Part shown: one piece after another, positions 11,586 to 22,979 of the stretch
How positions within the stretch are numbered: the first letter of the stretch is position 1
How the letters are laid out: every line of letters starts with the position of its first letter
NCBI GenBank assembly: GCA_900155495.1
Contig: FTLJ01000487.1
Coordinates: 62,001-126,000 of the forward strand
DNA from: Porogramme epimiltina
Lineage: Eukaryota > Basidiomycota > Agaricomycetes > Polyporales > Polyporaceae
Reading direction: 5' to 3'
Length of the DNA stretch: 64,000 bases
Notes under the pieces: generated by a model
Told to the model about the DNA's origin: nothing
Seen by the model: the letters and a program-made list of their open reading frames with translations, nothing else
Databases searched by the model: none
Made by a program: the position numbers and the translations under genes

Positions 11586-13170
11586 GACGAGAGGAGGGGA
11601 GAGGCCAGTCGCCCGCTGGGGGTCGAGGGAGGGGCGTAGAGTGCAGCAGGATAGGAGAGCAGTGTACAGAGGGCGGCAGAAGAGGCGGAGGAGGCGGGGG
11701 TCTGGAGGAGAAGAGGACAGAGGGCGGGCATTGGGAGATTGGGAGCGGACGGGAGAGGACAGGCTCTGCCGCCCTCGACAGATCTTGGGAAGCCGCTCCC
11801 TTCCCCAACGGGCGCTAGCCCCCGCGTCGCCTCTCGCCCTTCCCTTTTCCGGCCTCCGCGTCCCTGGCTCCAGGCGCCCGTGCCCAGGCGCGTGTCCCGC
11901 TAGCGTTCGCTTGTCCCCGGCGCCTCCCTCCGTCTCCCCTCGTGTCCCTCGCCCGCGTTCTGTGGAATGCTCCTCGCGTCCGTCCGCCGTCCGCGTGCAG
12001 CCCATCGCGGTCCCAGCACTCAAACACGACGCCCTCCCGCGAGACACAGCAAGGCGGTATCTCCGTTGCTGTTCTCTCTATTTTGGGGGGATCGAAGCAG
12101 CGATGTTTGAATGCGCTGGGCAATGCCCTCTTGCCGACATCCATCTGTCACCGTGTCGCTGCCTGATCTTCTCTTCCTCCTTCCAAGGTTCCCTCGTCCT
12201 CGACCTCAGCTGCGGACTCCCCCGCCTTCTTCCGCCCTTGTCCGACTCGGCGATCCCCTCCGGCCTCCTCAATAACAGTCATCGATCCCGGCACTCGCCT
12301 CACCTCTCCCGCCCAATCTCCACCGGGATTTTCATCTGTGTCACCTGCCATACTTACACAACACTAACACTACCACGGACGACGTCCCTTTTCCCGAGTA
12401 CGACGCTCATTGCCCTGTGCGCCACGTTCCTAGGATCGTCCTCCTCCTGACCAGCTCAGCTTTAACTCCACGAGGACTCGGGCGTATCGCGCGCGCCCTT
12501 TCCATCGAACTCGCGCCCTTTTCTACGCCTTCGGTGGCGCAGACTAGTTCCCGCCGCCCCTCGCCCAGACTCCTTGCAGATTTTCCACCGCCGCCGTGCG
12601 CTGAAACGCGCCCATTCTATCTCGACTTATCTGAGACCCGCCCAGCTATCGGAACGATAAGTGGATCGCAGTTCCGCGCCTCGGCCGTTATATGGAATGC
12701 TAAACGAGTCGCTGTTGTAATCACTTAGAAATAGCCTCACGTAATTACATCGCGGCCGCCCATCTAAACCATAAACCCCCCATCTCGTCCACGTTCGCCA
12801 TGACGTCGCTCGACGCCCGAGCGCACTTGTGCGCCCTTGTGCCCAGAACGCGAAGCCCCCGCCCAGGAGCGCGCTCGCGCTTGGCCCCGCGCCTGTCGAC
12901 CGACGCGCGACGCCTCGGCCGCGCCGTCGAGTTTCTCCCTGATATCCGTACATACGCGAGTGCTGCGCCCCGCGCCTCTCCTCTTCAGCCTTCCTGCTCC
13001 CCCGGTTCTCCCGCCCGACTCCCAGGAACCGATTCCCAGCCTCGCGAGAGCCGTGCCTCCCACAATAAAGGCCGCAGGCCTACCCGACGACGACCGCGAC
13101 GTCGTCGTCGCCGTCGCGCGCCCTGGTTGATGATCGTGGGACCCAAAGGGCCAATGTCTGCGACCCGCCG
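11586..13170. other. GC-rich upstream region of the receptor-like gene
   Basis: CpG-rich sequence with many overlapping open frames of low complexity on both strands and no recognisable product. It probably contains the promoter of the minus-strand gene starting at 11585. Confidence 0.4.
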
Positions 13171-13174
13171 GCGG

Positions 13175-13770
13175 GTCTACGATAAGTGCCGCCGCGCCTG
13201 CGCTTGCGCCTAATCGCCCGGGGCGGTCGCGGCAGATCAGTTCGCGCGACGCGCGTGGCGGAGTCTCTAAGCGACGGGTACCGTGACCGGTGGCGCGGCC
13301 ACAGCCTGCGCCGCGTCTCTTGACCACAGTCGCCGTCGCGGGCCCCTTCGAGCGTTAGGGTCGAGGCTCGAGGGCGTCGGGGAGGCTGGAACGTGGCCTG
13401 ACGGTGCTGCCCTTGTACCGTTGAGGCTATTTCTCAGGGACTGGAAGCCCGGATGCGGGGGCCCTGGCTCGGTTCCTGTCAGTGCATTCACGACCCCAGG
13501 CTCTAGTTGCTGTCACCGGCGATGTGGACGACGTAATGTCTTCGAACTTCGTGGAGGGGACACGTTGAAGTCTGGTGAGCCGAATTGTGCCGCATCTGCT
13601 GTAGTATATTTAACTAAAGGCTTTATGATACCCGGGCTCTCTTCCTACTGCTGGCAATCGTACGCCGCTTGACACAATGTATGGATAGAATCCCACGGAA
13701 CTACATTGACGTTCCCTTCTCTGTCCTACGGCCAATCGGAGGCGTCTTTCTCCATCACATCTTACACCAG
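13175..13770. repeat. Conserved non-coding block R1
   Basis: The first of seven related GC-rich blocks lying between DUF6533 copies. It has a core near 13241-13345 with GCGCGTGGCGGAGTCTCTAA, GGTACCGTGAC and GTCTCTTGACCACAGTCGC. Downstream shared segments include GAGCCGAATTGTGCCGCAT and CTTGACACAATGTATGGATAG. It precedes the first array gene, which suggests it belongs to the upstream end of the duplicated unit. It shows no tRNA-like boxes or terminal repeats that would mark a SINE or transposon. Confidence 0.7.
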
Positions 13771-13874
13771 ATTATTTACATCTTAGATAAATCATCGGGC
13801 CCAACGTTTCCTTGTTATGACGCTGGGAAAGACAGGGCTTACTGTTCGGAACACCAACTTTCTGGACTCTCGCG

Positions 13875-13880
13875 CATATA
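13875..13880 (+). promoter_or_regulatory. Array promoter module, copy C3
   Basis: CATATA follows GGACTCTCGCG, with CTGTTCGGAACACC about 30 bp upstream. The same arrangement precedes C4, C6, C7 and C10. The ATG lies at 14030. Confidence 0.55.
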
Positions 13881-14029
13881 CTTATGGGAAGGGAAGAATT
13901 GAGTTCGGAGAGCATGTTTGGGACCCCGCTTTCTCTCCTCCTCTCACCCTCTCCCAAACGCCTCACCAGAGTCATCGCCAGACCGACCATAGTGACTGCC
14001 TGATCATTATATTTGGTTTGACTATCAGG

Positions 14030-15809
14030 ATGTCAAATAGCACTGAGGCTGGCATCTGGACAGCTGCGGCCAGTGACTATATAGATCAAACGTAGGTTCC
14101 TCTCATATGTACGCCTGCACCCGGCTAGCTGAAGGCCTTCTTATGTGAAAGGAAGCTGGCGTTTTACTGTATCGTCGCGTCCTCGGGTAAATCGGCGTTA
14201 TACGGCCATAGGAATTTTTGCTGACTTGAAGGGCCCACCTAACTCAGCACTGCTCTGGTTTGACTGCATCCTGACGTTCGAGAAAGAGGTGCAGTGCATG
14301 TGGAGGCGCCGCTTCACAGGTGCGACCGTAGTGTATCTCGCTACGCGCTATTTCGCTGTCCTCGAGCGTATCATCTCAGTGCTTTACTACGTGCTGTGGG
14401 ATATCAACGATCACGTATGTTTTCCTGAACCTATCTACCTATTTCCCGGTGTATTTACCACAAGGTTGCCTTTCTTGCAGACGTGCAATGCGCTTTTTTG
14501 GGCCGACAACGTACTCAGCTTCCTTATATTTACGTCTTGCTCGGGTGCGTATCGTCAGGTGGAATTGCCAAAGTTGTGTCTCTAACGAGCGCCTTCATGC
14601 GCTGACAATCAGTTTTTACCATCCTCCGAGTTTACGGTATCTGCAATAGAAGCTGGTTCCCGCTTCTCTTCGTCGTTCCGCTCGGGCTAGTCAGCCCTAT
14701 CATTTTCCTAGTACGCTCGCATACTGCGAAAACATAAGAGTGCCCACCCACCCTTACTGGGGACGGATAGATCCTCAATGCTCCAGGAAAGTCCATCCAG
14801 GGCGGGCAGCTCGTAGGCTGCATATATAGTTCAGAAAGCCTTGCTTGGGACCCCGCTTCCTATTGCATGTGAGTGCATATACCTTGTTATTTCAAACCGT
14901 ATCTTCTGTTATCTGACACGGGGCTCTGTGTAGGGGTGTGTGCCCACATTGTTCCTCGTTGCAGACCCCCTGTGACGTCCTCGTTAACACCTCTATAGTA
15001 TTCACAATCGGCTCGGCCTCCACCATCGTAATGGAGGTCATCGTCGTGGGAATCACTTGGAGACGGACCTACGGAATGCATAAGGAGTCGAAGAGCCTTA
15101 GGTTGCCGACATCGTTTGCTACCCTCCTCCTGGTAGACGGTACGAGGGCTCGCTTTCCAAGCTACTCAAGCAGCTCACCCATCTTCTCCAGGGACGGTCT
15201 ACTTCCTGGCCCTGATACTCACCCAGGCGGCAAACATCACGAGCAATGTCATCGAGAAGGTAATCATCCTGCCTGCTTCATCGTTGCTTACACCGCATGC
15301 TTATGTTCGCAATCATCCCAGCTATACTTCTGGTACTACTTCGCCAATGTGTACGCCCCTCTCCCCTGCTCATCATTTCTCAGAGTCTCTGATGCGCACG
15401 TGTCAGTTTCACAGTGATCTTTCAGTCGCGCCTCATCCTCGGCCTTCGTGCCCTCTACTTCTCCGACACACGCGACAGCGAACTCCCATGCCAGAACATC
15501 GCTTACTCGGAGTCAGGCCACAGTGGTGGAGGTGGTCAGGTGACCACTATCCGCTTCGCGATCTCATCTGCCGTCGTAGGAAACTTGGGCGCACCCCTGG
15601 CAGTTCAGAGGGGAGAATTCGACGCTGATGTTGATGGGGACGGTGAGCAAGAGGAAGGCGGCGCCCTTCCTGAGAGCATGAGGTGGCCGGTTTTTGCGCG
15701 GGATCCTTTTCGCGAGGGGATGGAGATCGAGGCGAAGTTAGCATTACAAAGCCCTGGGCGTGCTGGTCCGAGAGCTGAGTCACCAGAGGGTGAAAGTGAG
15801 ACGTGTTAG
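14030..15809 (+). CDS. DUF6533 array copy C3, possibly impaired
   Basis: Exons follow the array pattern. 'MSNSTEAGIW' is followed by 'LAFYCIVASS', 'LLWFDCILTFEKEVQCMW', 'TGATVVYLATRYFAVLERI', 'TCNALFWADN' and 'VFTILRVYGICNRSWFPLL'. Then come 'GKSIQGGQLVGC', 'TWRRTYGMHKES', 'FATLLLVDG', 'TVYFLALILTQAANI', 'LYFWYYFAN' and a last exon with 'SRLILGLRALYFSD'. The acidic tail contains 'WPVFARDPFREGMEIEAK'. At the acceptor GTTGCAG (about 14964) the following exon is one base shorter than in C4 and C7, so the usual join would hit a stop. An upstream AG (about 14934) would restore the frame and add about 11 codons. It may thus be a functional variant or a pseudogene. Confidence 0.6.
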
Positions 15810-16560
15810 TACCTTAATTAAATAAAGCTGTATCGTCTATGGATATAATGAAAGGAGGGGGGCAGCGAGAGGACTGGCAGGCCTGCGACGAAAGTGCCGC
15901 GTCTGACCACCCCGGGCCGCGGTGCCACGTGGCAAATGAATTCGCGCGACGCGCGTGGCGGAGTCTCTACTAAGCGACGGGTACCGTGACTGGTGGCGCG
16001 GCCACAGCCCGCGCCGCGTCTCTTGACCACAGTCGCTGTCGCGGGCCCCTTCGAGCGTCAGGCTCGGGGCTCGAGGGCGTCGGGGAAGCTGGAACATGGC
16101 CCGGCGGTGCTGTTCTTGCACGGCCGAGGCGGCTCCTCAGCGGCGGGAGTCCCAAATGGGGCCGTGGGGAAGGTTAGATTCCTACGGCCACCGCCTCAGA
16201 CTCCGATTCTACAGAGTTGCTCTCCCCGGCAATGCAGACAACGTAGTGTCTTCTTTCGCAAAGAGGATGTGTAGAAGCCTGGTGAGCCGAACTGTGCTGC
16301 ATCCGCTGTGGTATATTTAACTAAAGGTCCTATGATACCCGGGCTCTCCTCAAGCTACTGTCGGCAAACTTGCCAGCTTCGACATCTTCATTGCCACCAA
16401 AGAGGACAATGAACACTCATTCCATCGCCGCTTGACGCAACGCATGTCGATAGAATCTCACAGAGCTGCGTCGACGTTCCCTTCTCTGTCCTACGGCCAA
16501 TCGGGAGTGTCTTTCTTGACTCCCGGTGCTTCACACCTTACGCCGCATTATCTACAGCTC
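15810..16560. repeat. Conserved non-coding block R2
   Basis: Begins just after the C3 stop with ATAAAGCTGTATCGTCTATGG and continues with the same GC-rich core as R1 (15940-16060). A shared AT-richer part runs to the C4 promoter. Compared with R1 it has a 3-base insertion (CTA) after GGAGTCTCTA. Confidence 0.7.
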
Positions 16561-16649
16561 AAATGAAAACTGTCAGGCTCAACGTCTCCTTGTTATGATG
16601 CTAAGACAGGCATGGCTTACTATTCGGACCACCGATCCGGACTCTCGCA

Positions 16650-16656
16650 CATATAG
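16650..16656 (+). promoter_or_regulatory. Array promoter module, copy C4
   Basis: CATATAG follows GGACTCTCGCA. CTATTCGGACCACCGATCC lies about 30 bp upstream, and the ATG is 155 bp downstream at 16805. Confidence 0.55.
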
Positions 16657-16804
16657 TTGTCAGAAGGAAAGAGCTCAGCCTAGGTAGCATATCTGGCATC
16701 CTACTTTGTCTCCTCTCACACTCTCCCAAACGCCTCACTGCAGGGTCATCGCCTATTAAGACTATAGTGACTGCCTGATAGTTGTATTCAGACTGACCAT
16801 TAGG

Positions 16805-18565
16805 ATGTCGAACAGCACTGCGAACAGCCTCCGAACGGTCAGTCGCTATGAGGAAATGTGAGTTTACTCTCCCCTGCATGCAGCACCAGGCCAGCTGAAG
16901 GGCTTCCTATCGAACAGAGAATTGGAGTTTTACTGTATCGTCGCATCGGCAGGTAGGTCGACGTTATGTGGTCATAGAAATCTTCAAACTGACTTGGAGT
17001 GCCCACCTGATTCAGCACTTCTCTGGTTTGACTGCATCCTGACGTTCCAGAAAGAAGTGCAGTGCATGTGGAGGCGCCGCTTCACAGGCGCGACGGCGGT
17101 GTATCTTGCTACGCGCTACATCGCTGTCATCGAGCGCGTCATCTTAGTTCTCATGAGAGTTCTGTGGACCATCAATGATGAGGTACGTCCTCCTTGTGTC
17201 CTCTACCCGTGTCCTTGTGCGCTCACCACTCGCGCGCCTTTCTCCCAGACTTGCAACGCGCTCTCGCATGCCGACGATGTGTTGACCTTTCTCTTCTTTT
17301 CATCTTGCGCAGGTGAGCACATCAGGCGCCATTATCACAACTGTGTATCTCTAACAAACACTTCCGTGCGCTCATTCCTAGCTTTCGCTGTCCTTCGGGT
17401 TTACGGGATCTGCAATAGGAGCTGGCTTCCACTTCTCCTGGTCGTTCCCCTCGCTTTAATATCCCCTATTATACTACTGGTTCGCTCTCATCCCGCATAT
17501 CACTGGGCTTACAGGATCACTCACCATCATTGATGGGCGGCAGGTCGAATATGCTCCCAGTAACTCCATGCAGGGCGGACGGCTGATAGGTTGTGTATTT
17601 GACGCAAGCGGCCTTGCCACTAACCACTCTTTCCACAACACGTGAGTGCATATACCCTTTCATTGAAAGCCAAATCTCCCATTATCCAATACGTAACCCT
17701 GAGCAGTGATGTGTTCACATTGTTCCTCGCTGCAGACTCCCCCGTCACTCCCTCGTCAACGCCTCTATATTATCCATAATCGGCACAGCCTCCGTTATGT
17801 TGGCGCAGGTCGTAATTCTGGGAATTACTTGGAGGCGAACCTACAGAATCCACAAGGAGTTGAGGAACCTTGGGTTGCCGACACCATTCGCTACCCTCCT
17901 CCTAGTCGATGGTGCGTAGGATCGCTTTCGAATTCCAGCCCACTCGAGCAAATCACCCATGTTTTCCAGGGACGATCTACTTCCTAGCCCTGATACTCAT
18001 TGAGACGGCAAACATCGCGAGCTACACTATCGAGAATGTGATCTACTTTCTTGCTTCATCTTTGCTCACCCACATGCTTATGTTCACAATTCTCTCAGCT
18101 ATACATCTGGATCTACTTCGCTGAGGTGTACGCCCCTCTCCCTATCCCGTCTTCCCTCAGAGCTTCTGATGCGTACATGTCAGCTTCACAGTGATCTTTC
18201 AGTCACGGCTCATCCTCAACCTTCGCGCCCTCTACTTCTCCAACTCACGTGACAGCGAAATCCCGTGCCCGAGTATTGCCTACTCAGAGTCAAGCCGCAG
18301 TGGTGGAGGCGGCCAGAGCATGGCCACTGTCCGCTTCGCGATCTCATCTGCCGTCGTCGGAAACTTGGGCGCACCCCTGGCAGTTCAGAGGGGGGAATTC
18401 GGCACTGATGTTGATGGGGACGGTGAGCAAGTAGAAGGAGGCGCGCTTCCTGAGAGAACGAGGTGGCCGGTTTTTTTGCGGGATCCCTTTCGCGAGGGCA
18501 TGGAGATGGAGGCGAAGTTAGCATTACAAAGCCCTGGGCGGGCTCGTCCGAGAACCGAGTCATAG
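16805..18565 (+). CDS. DUF6533 family membrane protein, array copy C4
   Basis: About ten exons and 390 residues, with all joins in phase. 'MSNSTANSLRTVSRY' and 'LEFYCIVASA' lead into the domain core 'LLWFDCILTFQKEVQCMW' and 'TGATAVYLATRYIAVIERV'. Then come 'TCNALSHADDVLTFLFF', 'AFAVLRVYGICNRSWLPLL', 'SNSMQGGRLIGC', 'VVILGITWRRTYRIHKE', 'FATLLLVDG', 'TIYFLALILIETANIAS', 'LYIWIYFAE' and 'VFTVIFQSRLILNLRAL'. The cytoplasmic-type tail is acidic and ends with the block 'DPFREGMEMEAKLALQ'. About seven hydrophobic segments suggest an integral membrane protein. It is closest to the copy at 28452. It appears intact and is likely transcribed from the TATA at 16650. Molecular function unknown. Confidence 0.8.
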
Positions 18566-18589
18566 GGTGAAAGTGAGAAGTGCTAGTAC

Positions 18590-19060
18590 CCCAATGAGAT
18601 AAAGCTGTATCATCTACGGATAATGGGAGTAGGTGGGCCCCCGGGCGTGCCTGCGCACGAGAAAGCCCAAGTGCCGCTGCGTCTAAGGCCTGGCCGGGAC
18701 CATGGCGGCGGCGAAATAGTTCGCGCGCCGCACGTGACGGAGTTTCAAAGCGACCGGTACCGTGGCCAGTGGCGCGGTCACAGCCCACGCCGCGCCTCTT
18801 GAAGTCTTGACCACAGTCACCATCGCCCCCTTCGAGCGACGGGCTTGAGGGCGTCAGGGATGCTGGAGTGTGACCCGGTGGTACTGCCCTGGCATAGCTG
18901 AGGCGGATGTGCAGGGGCGGCGGGTCACGGGAAGCCGGCCACGCCCTTTAAAGCCAGTTGCTCCGACCGGCAATATGGACAACGCAATGCCTTCTTTGGT
19001 GCAGGGGACGCGTCGTCGTCCTGGCGAGCCGTGTTGACATGCATCTCACATGTTATAGCT
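18590..19060. repeat. Conserved non-coding block R3
   Basis: Starts with GATAAAGCTGTATCATCTACGG after the C4 stop and carries the GC-rich core (18717-18800), then the GCAATATGGACAACGCAATG segment. The promoter-proximal part seen in the other blocks is missing. Similarity ends near 19060, where unrelated sequence begins. Confidence 0.65.
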
Positions 19061-19639
19061 GACCAGGGTATGAGGATATCATAGGGTGGAGTCGACGATT
19101 ACATTATAAGTACTTGCCGCTCATCATCTTTGATAGCGCCCGCAAATGGCCATGGTTCACTGTGTGAAGCTCAGAGGAATGTCGCTGACGCGCAGGTTCT
19201 CCTCCGGGACAGCCGCTCTTCTCCCGTACGCTACATTCATTCATACTACACTTGGCATTCATCTGGTTTTTTCCTGTAGCATAGTGCGCACGGAAGCTAC
19301 GGACATACCCGAAGGCAGACTCCGGAGCTTAAGACCGGCCAGCTTATAGTGTTCTTGTCCTATCGTGTTATCTCCCATTGTTCGTGACATATGAGGCAGG
19401 CTTCCATTCATGATATATCACGCTATCGATGGTTTCTGACATTGCATTTTTTATATAAGCCCGAACTTTACCTATGACGGAACGAGAGCACGGTAGGCTG
19501 AATGGTTATAGGAGTGTGATCTGAGAGATGAGAGCACGAGTTATCCATCGGGGTCAGGAATGCAATTGGATAGACGTTGTATACGCAGGATGACGATGCT
19601 GCCGCACACCAGCCAATCGTGGCCGCATGACGTATTGGC
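19061..19639. other. Unique sequence replacing a DUF6533 5' half
   Basis: This segment does not resemble the other units and occupies the place of the promoter and first seven exons of copy C5. A TATATAAG lies near 19453 and a 67-codon frame at 19146, but nothing recognisable. It marks an insertion or deletion junction. Confidence 0.5.
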
Positions 19640-20301
19640 ACCCTCCTCCTAGTCGACGGTACGCGGGCTTGCCTTCTAAGATACTCGAGCAGTTCACTCA
19701 TGTTCTCTAGGGAGGGTCTACTTCTTGATTCTGATACTCACCCAGGTGGCGAGTATCGCGAGCAACGTCGTCGACAACGTAATTCGTCTTGTTTCATTGT
19801 CACTAACACCGCATGCTCATGATCACAGTTCCTTCAGCTGTACATCTGGAGGTACTTCACCGAGGTGTACGTCCCTCTCCCCCACACATCTTCCCTCAGA
19901 GCCTCTGATGGGCATATATCAGTTTCACAGTGATCTTTCAGTCGCGCCTCATCCTCGGCCTTCGCGCTCTCTACTTCTCCGACTCAAACGACAGCGAGCT
20001 CCCATGCCTGAGCATCGCCTACTCGAAGTCAAGCTGCAGTGGTGAAGGTGGTCAGAGCATGACCACTGTCCGCTTCGCGATCTCATCTGCCATCGTTGGC
20101 AACTTGGGCGCACCCCTAGCAGTTCAGAGGGGGGAATTCGACACTGATGGTGATGGGGATAGTGAGCAGGACGGAGACCCGGTTATCGAGGGAACAGGGT
20201 GGCCGGTTTTCGCGCGGGATCCTTTTCGCGAGGGCATGGAGATGGAGACGAAGTTAGCATTACGAAACCTTGGCTGTGCTCGTCCGAAAGTTGCCTCATG
20301 A
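19640..20301 (+). pseudogene. 5'-truncated DUF6533 copy C5
   Basis: Only the 3' part of the gene remains. It begins in 'TLLLVDG' and continues with 'VYFLILILTQVASIAS', 'LYIWRYFTE', 'SRLILGLRALYFSDSN' and the acidic tail with 'WPVFARDPFREGMEMETK'. Splice sites within the surviving part are preserved and the last exon is open, so the loss is probably recent. The first seven exons and the promoter are absent. A short product from a new promoter cannot be excluded, but the DUF6533 core itself is gone. Confidence 0.8.
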
Positions 20302-20329
20302 TGTTAGGAGGAGGGGCGTTGGAAACTCA

Positions 20330-20850
20330 ATGGAACAGAGCTGTATTGTCTCTGAAAAATGGGAGTAGGGGGCATTTAAGGGTATGGGGGGGGCGTGAAA
20401 CATACATGGACGCCGTGTGGCGCCACGTGGCTTGCCTCAAAGACGACCGGGAGCAGACCCACAATCCGCGCTGCCGCATCTCTTGACCACAGAGGCCGTT
20501 TCCCCCTTGAGCGTTGGACTCATGCGCGTCAGGAAGGCTAGAACGTGGCCTTGCAGTGGTGCCCCTGCACAGTCGTGGCGGGGTTGCAGGGACGGGAAGC
20601 CCTGATGCAAGCGGTTGGCTCAGTGGTTGGGAAGGTTAAGTTGGGTTTCTACGGCCACGGCCTCCAGTTGCTGTTACCGGAGAATTCAGTGGACAACACA
20701 ATGCCACCTTTGGCTTTGGTGCAGGGGACGCGCCCACGCTCTAGTGAGCTGTGTTGTGCTGCATCCTCCGTGTTATATTTGATCACGAGTACTATCGGAA
20801 CTGAGTACCGTAAGATGCATTGCCCACACTAGCATTGACATTCCCTTCTG
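20330..20850. repeat. Conserved non-coding block R4
   Basis: A shortened, more diverged version of the shared block: GAGCTGTATTGTCTCTGAAAA, then GTGGCGCCACGTGG, CCGCGCTGCCGCATCTCTTG and a GTGGACAACACAATGCC segment. It lies between C5 and C6. Confidence 0.6.
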
Positions 20851-21024
20851 TTTATTGTGTCCTCTTGCTGGTTGAAAATGTCTTCTTGAAACTGCATCAC
20901 TCCTTCGCCCATAGGTCACTGCCAGATTCCACGGTCCAATCGGCCTTGTCTGCCATGCGGATTTGATTATCAACCTGTGGCAGGCATGGTCCACTATTCG
21001 GGAGGCAGGTCGGACTTTTTCGCG

Positions 21025-21030
21025 CATATA
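21025..21030 (+). promoter_or_regulatory. Array promoter module, copy C6
   Basis: CATATA follows CGGACTTTTTCGCG. CCACTATTCGGGAGGCAGG lies just upstream, and the ATG is 161 bp downstream at 21186. Confidence 0.55.
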
Positions 21031-21185
21031 ATTGTGTAAAGGAAGGAGCTCAGTCTCGACAACACTTCTAGGACTCCCTCTCTCCTCTTTCAAGTTCGCT
21101 CTTCCACACACCTCACGCCGTAGGGGTATCTCCACAACGACTACAGTGACTGCCTTATCCGATTGTATCTGGATCGACCATCAGG

Positions 21186-22954
21186 ATGTCTGGTAGAACC
21201 GCGGCTGGCCTCTGGACAGCCAGGTACTATGATGAAGTGTTGGTTTGCTCTTCCCTCACACCAGATCGGCCGAAAAACTGATCTGACAGGAGACTGGAGG
21301 TTTACTGTATTGCCGCGTCCGCGGGTAAGTCAGCGTTACATGATAACAGGTGTCAGGAATACTCGTTGACTTGGAACGCCCGCTCAATGCAGCACTGCTC
21401 TGGTTTGACTGCATCCTGACATTCGAGAAGGAAGTGCAATGTATATGGAGCCGCCGTTTCACAGGCACGACTGTGGTGTATCTCTCTGCACGTTACCTCG
21501 CTGTCGTCGAGCGTGTCATCTTAGTGTTGATGGGTGGACTGTGGACTGTCAGCAACGACGTGTGGCTTACTCATCTCGCCTACCCGATGTTCTATGCGCT
21601 CACCACGGGCACACATTTCTCGCAGACATGCAACGCGCTCTTTCAGACGAACAATTCGCTTACTTTCCTCTATTATACATCTTACGCAGGTGCGCATCAT
21701 CAAGAGTGATTGTCATATCTAGATAGTACTATCTCTAATTGTCACATCCACGCGCTCATTCCCAGTTTTCACTATCCTCCGTGTTTATGGGATCTGCAAT
21801 AGGAACTGGTTTCCACTTCTCTTCGTCGTTCCGCTCGGGCTTATAAATCCCATAATGTTCATGGTGCGCTCACATTCTGCGCATTGCATCGTACGCGAGA
21901 TCGTCCGCCCTCACTGCCAGATGGACAGATAGGAAATGTTTCAAGTAAGTCCTTTGAGCATGGCCGGCTGGCCGGCTGTGTGTATGATGCAAGTAGCCTC
22001 GCCGAAGACCTCTCCTTCTTTGGCATGTGAGTGCAATTACCCTTTCACTACTAGGTGTCTCTCCCGTTTTCTGATAATGAATCCTGGACAGGCGTATGTA
22101 CACATTGTGACTCACTGCAAACGATCCCGTTGTGACGCTTTAATCAAAATCTCCGTAGTATCTACAATTGGCTCAGTCTCTACTATCGCGACGGAAATTA
22201 TTGTTCTCGTAACCACCTGGAGACGGACATACAGAGTACACAAGGAGTCGAAGGCACTTGGGTTTCCGACATCCCTCGCTACCTTGCTCCTAGTCGACGG
22301 TACACGTTCCCACCTTACAGGCTTTGCGAGCAGCTCACACATGTTCTCCAGGAACGGTCTACTTCCTGGTCCTAATACTGACCCAGGCGGTAAGGATCGC
22401 GAGCAATGTCATTGAAAACGTAATGCGCCTCCATGTTTCAGCCCCTTTTATAGCTCACACTCACATTTACACGGCTCTCAGATATACATCTGGTACTACT
22501 TCAGTGAAGTGTAAGCAGCTCTCCTCCGCACGCTTTACATCAGAGGCCCTGACGCGCACATGCCAGCTTCACAGTGATCTTTCAGTCGCGACTCATCCTC
22601 GACCTTCGCGGCCTCTACTACTCCGACTCGGGCGATAGCGAGCTCCCGTGCCCGAGCACCGCTTACGAGTCGAAGTCAAGTCGCAGTGGCGGAGGTGGTC
22701 AGATCGTGACCAATGTCCGTTTTTCGATCTCCTCATCTGCCATCGTCGGCAACTTGGGCGCGCCTCTGGAAGTTCGGCGGCAGGAATCTAACACCGACGG
22801 CGATGAACATAGTGAGCAAGGGGAAGGAGGCGCGGTTTTCGAGGGAAAGGAGTGGCCGGCTTTCGCGCGGGATCCTTTTCGCGAGGGCATGGAGATGGAA
22901 GCGAAGTTAGAATCACAATACCCTGGGCGGTCTCGTCACGGTGCTGAGGCGTAA
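21186..22954 (+). CDS. DUF6533 array copy C6, one acceptor site damaged
   Basis: 'MSGRTAAGLWTARYYDEV' is followed by 'LEVYCIAASA', 'LLWFDCILTFEKEVQCIW', 'TGTTVVYLSARYLAVVERV', 'TCNALFQTNN', 'VFTILRVYGICNRNWFPLL' and 'EHGRLAGCVYDASS'. Then come 'TWRRTYRVHKESKALG', 'TLLLVDG', 'SRLILDLRGLYYSDS' and a tail with 'WPAFARDPFREGMEME'. Before the exon encoding 'LIKISVVSTIGS', the acceptor reads CACTGCAAACG where its paralogues have GCTGCAG. The next AG upstream (GGACAG, about 22091) would put a stop in frame. Either a cryptic acceptor is used or the gene is losing function. The rest of the frame is well preserved. Confidence 0.6.
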
Positions 22955-22979
22955 TATGAGGGTGAAAGTAAGAAGTGTT

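Noticed and set aside
11439..12450. Long overlapping frames on both strands upstream of 11585
   Set aside because: They have low-complexity Arg/Pro/Ser composition typical of stop-poor GC-rich DNA, and no paralogue, domain or splice context.
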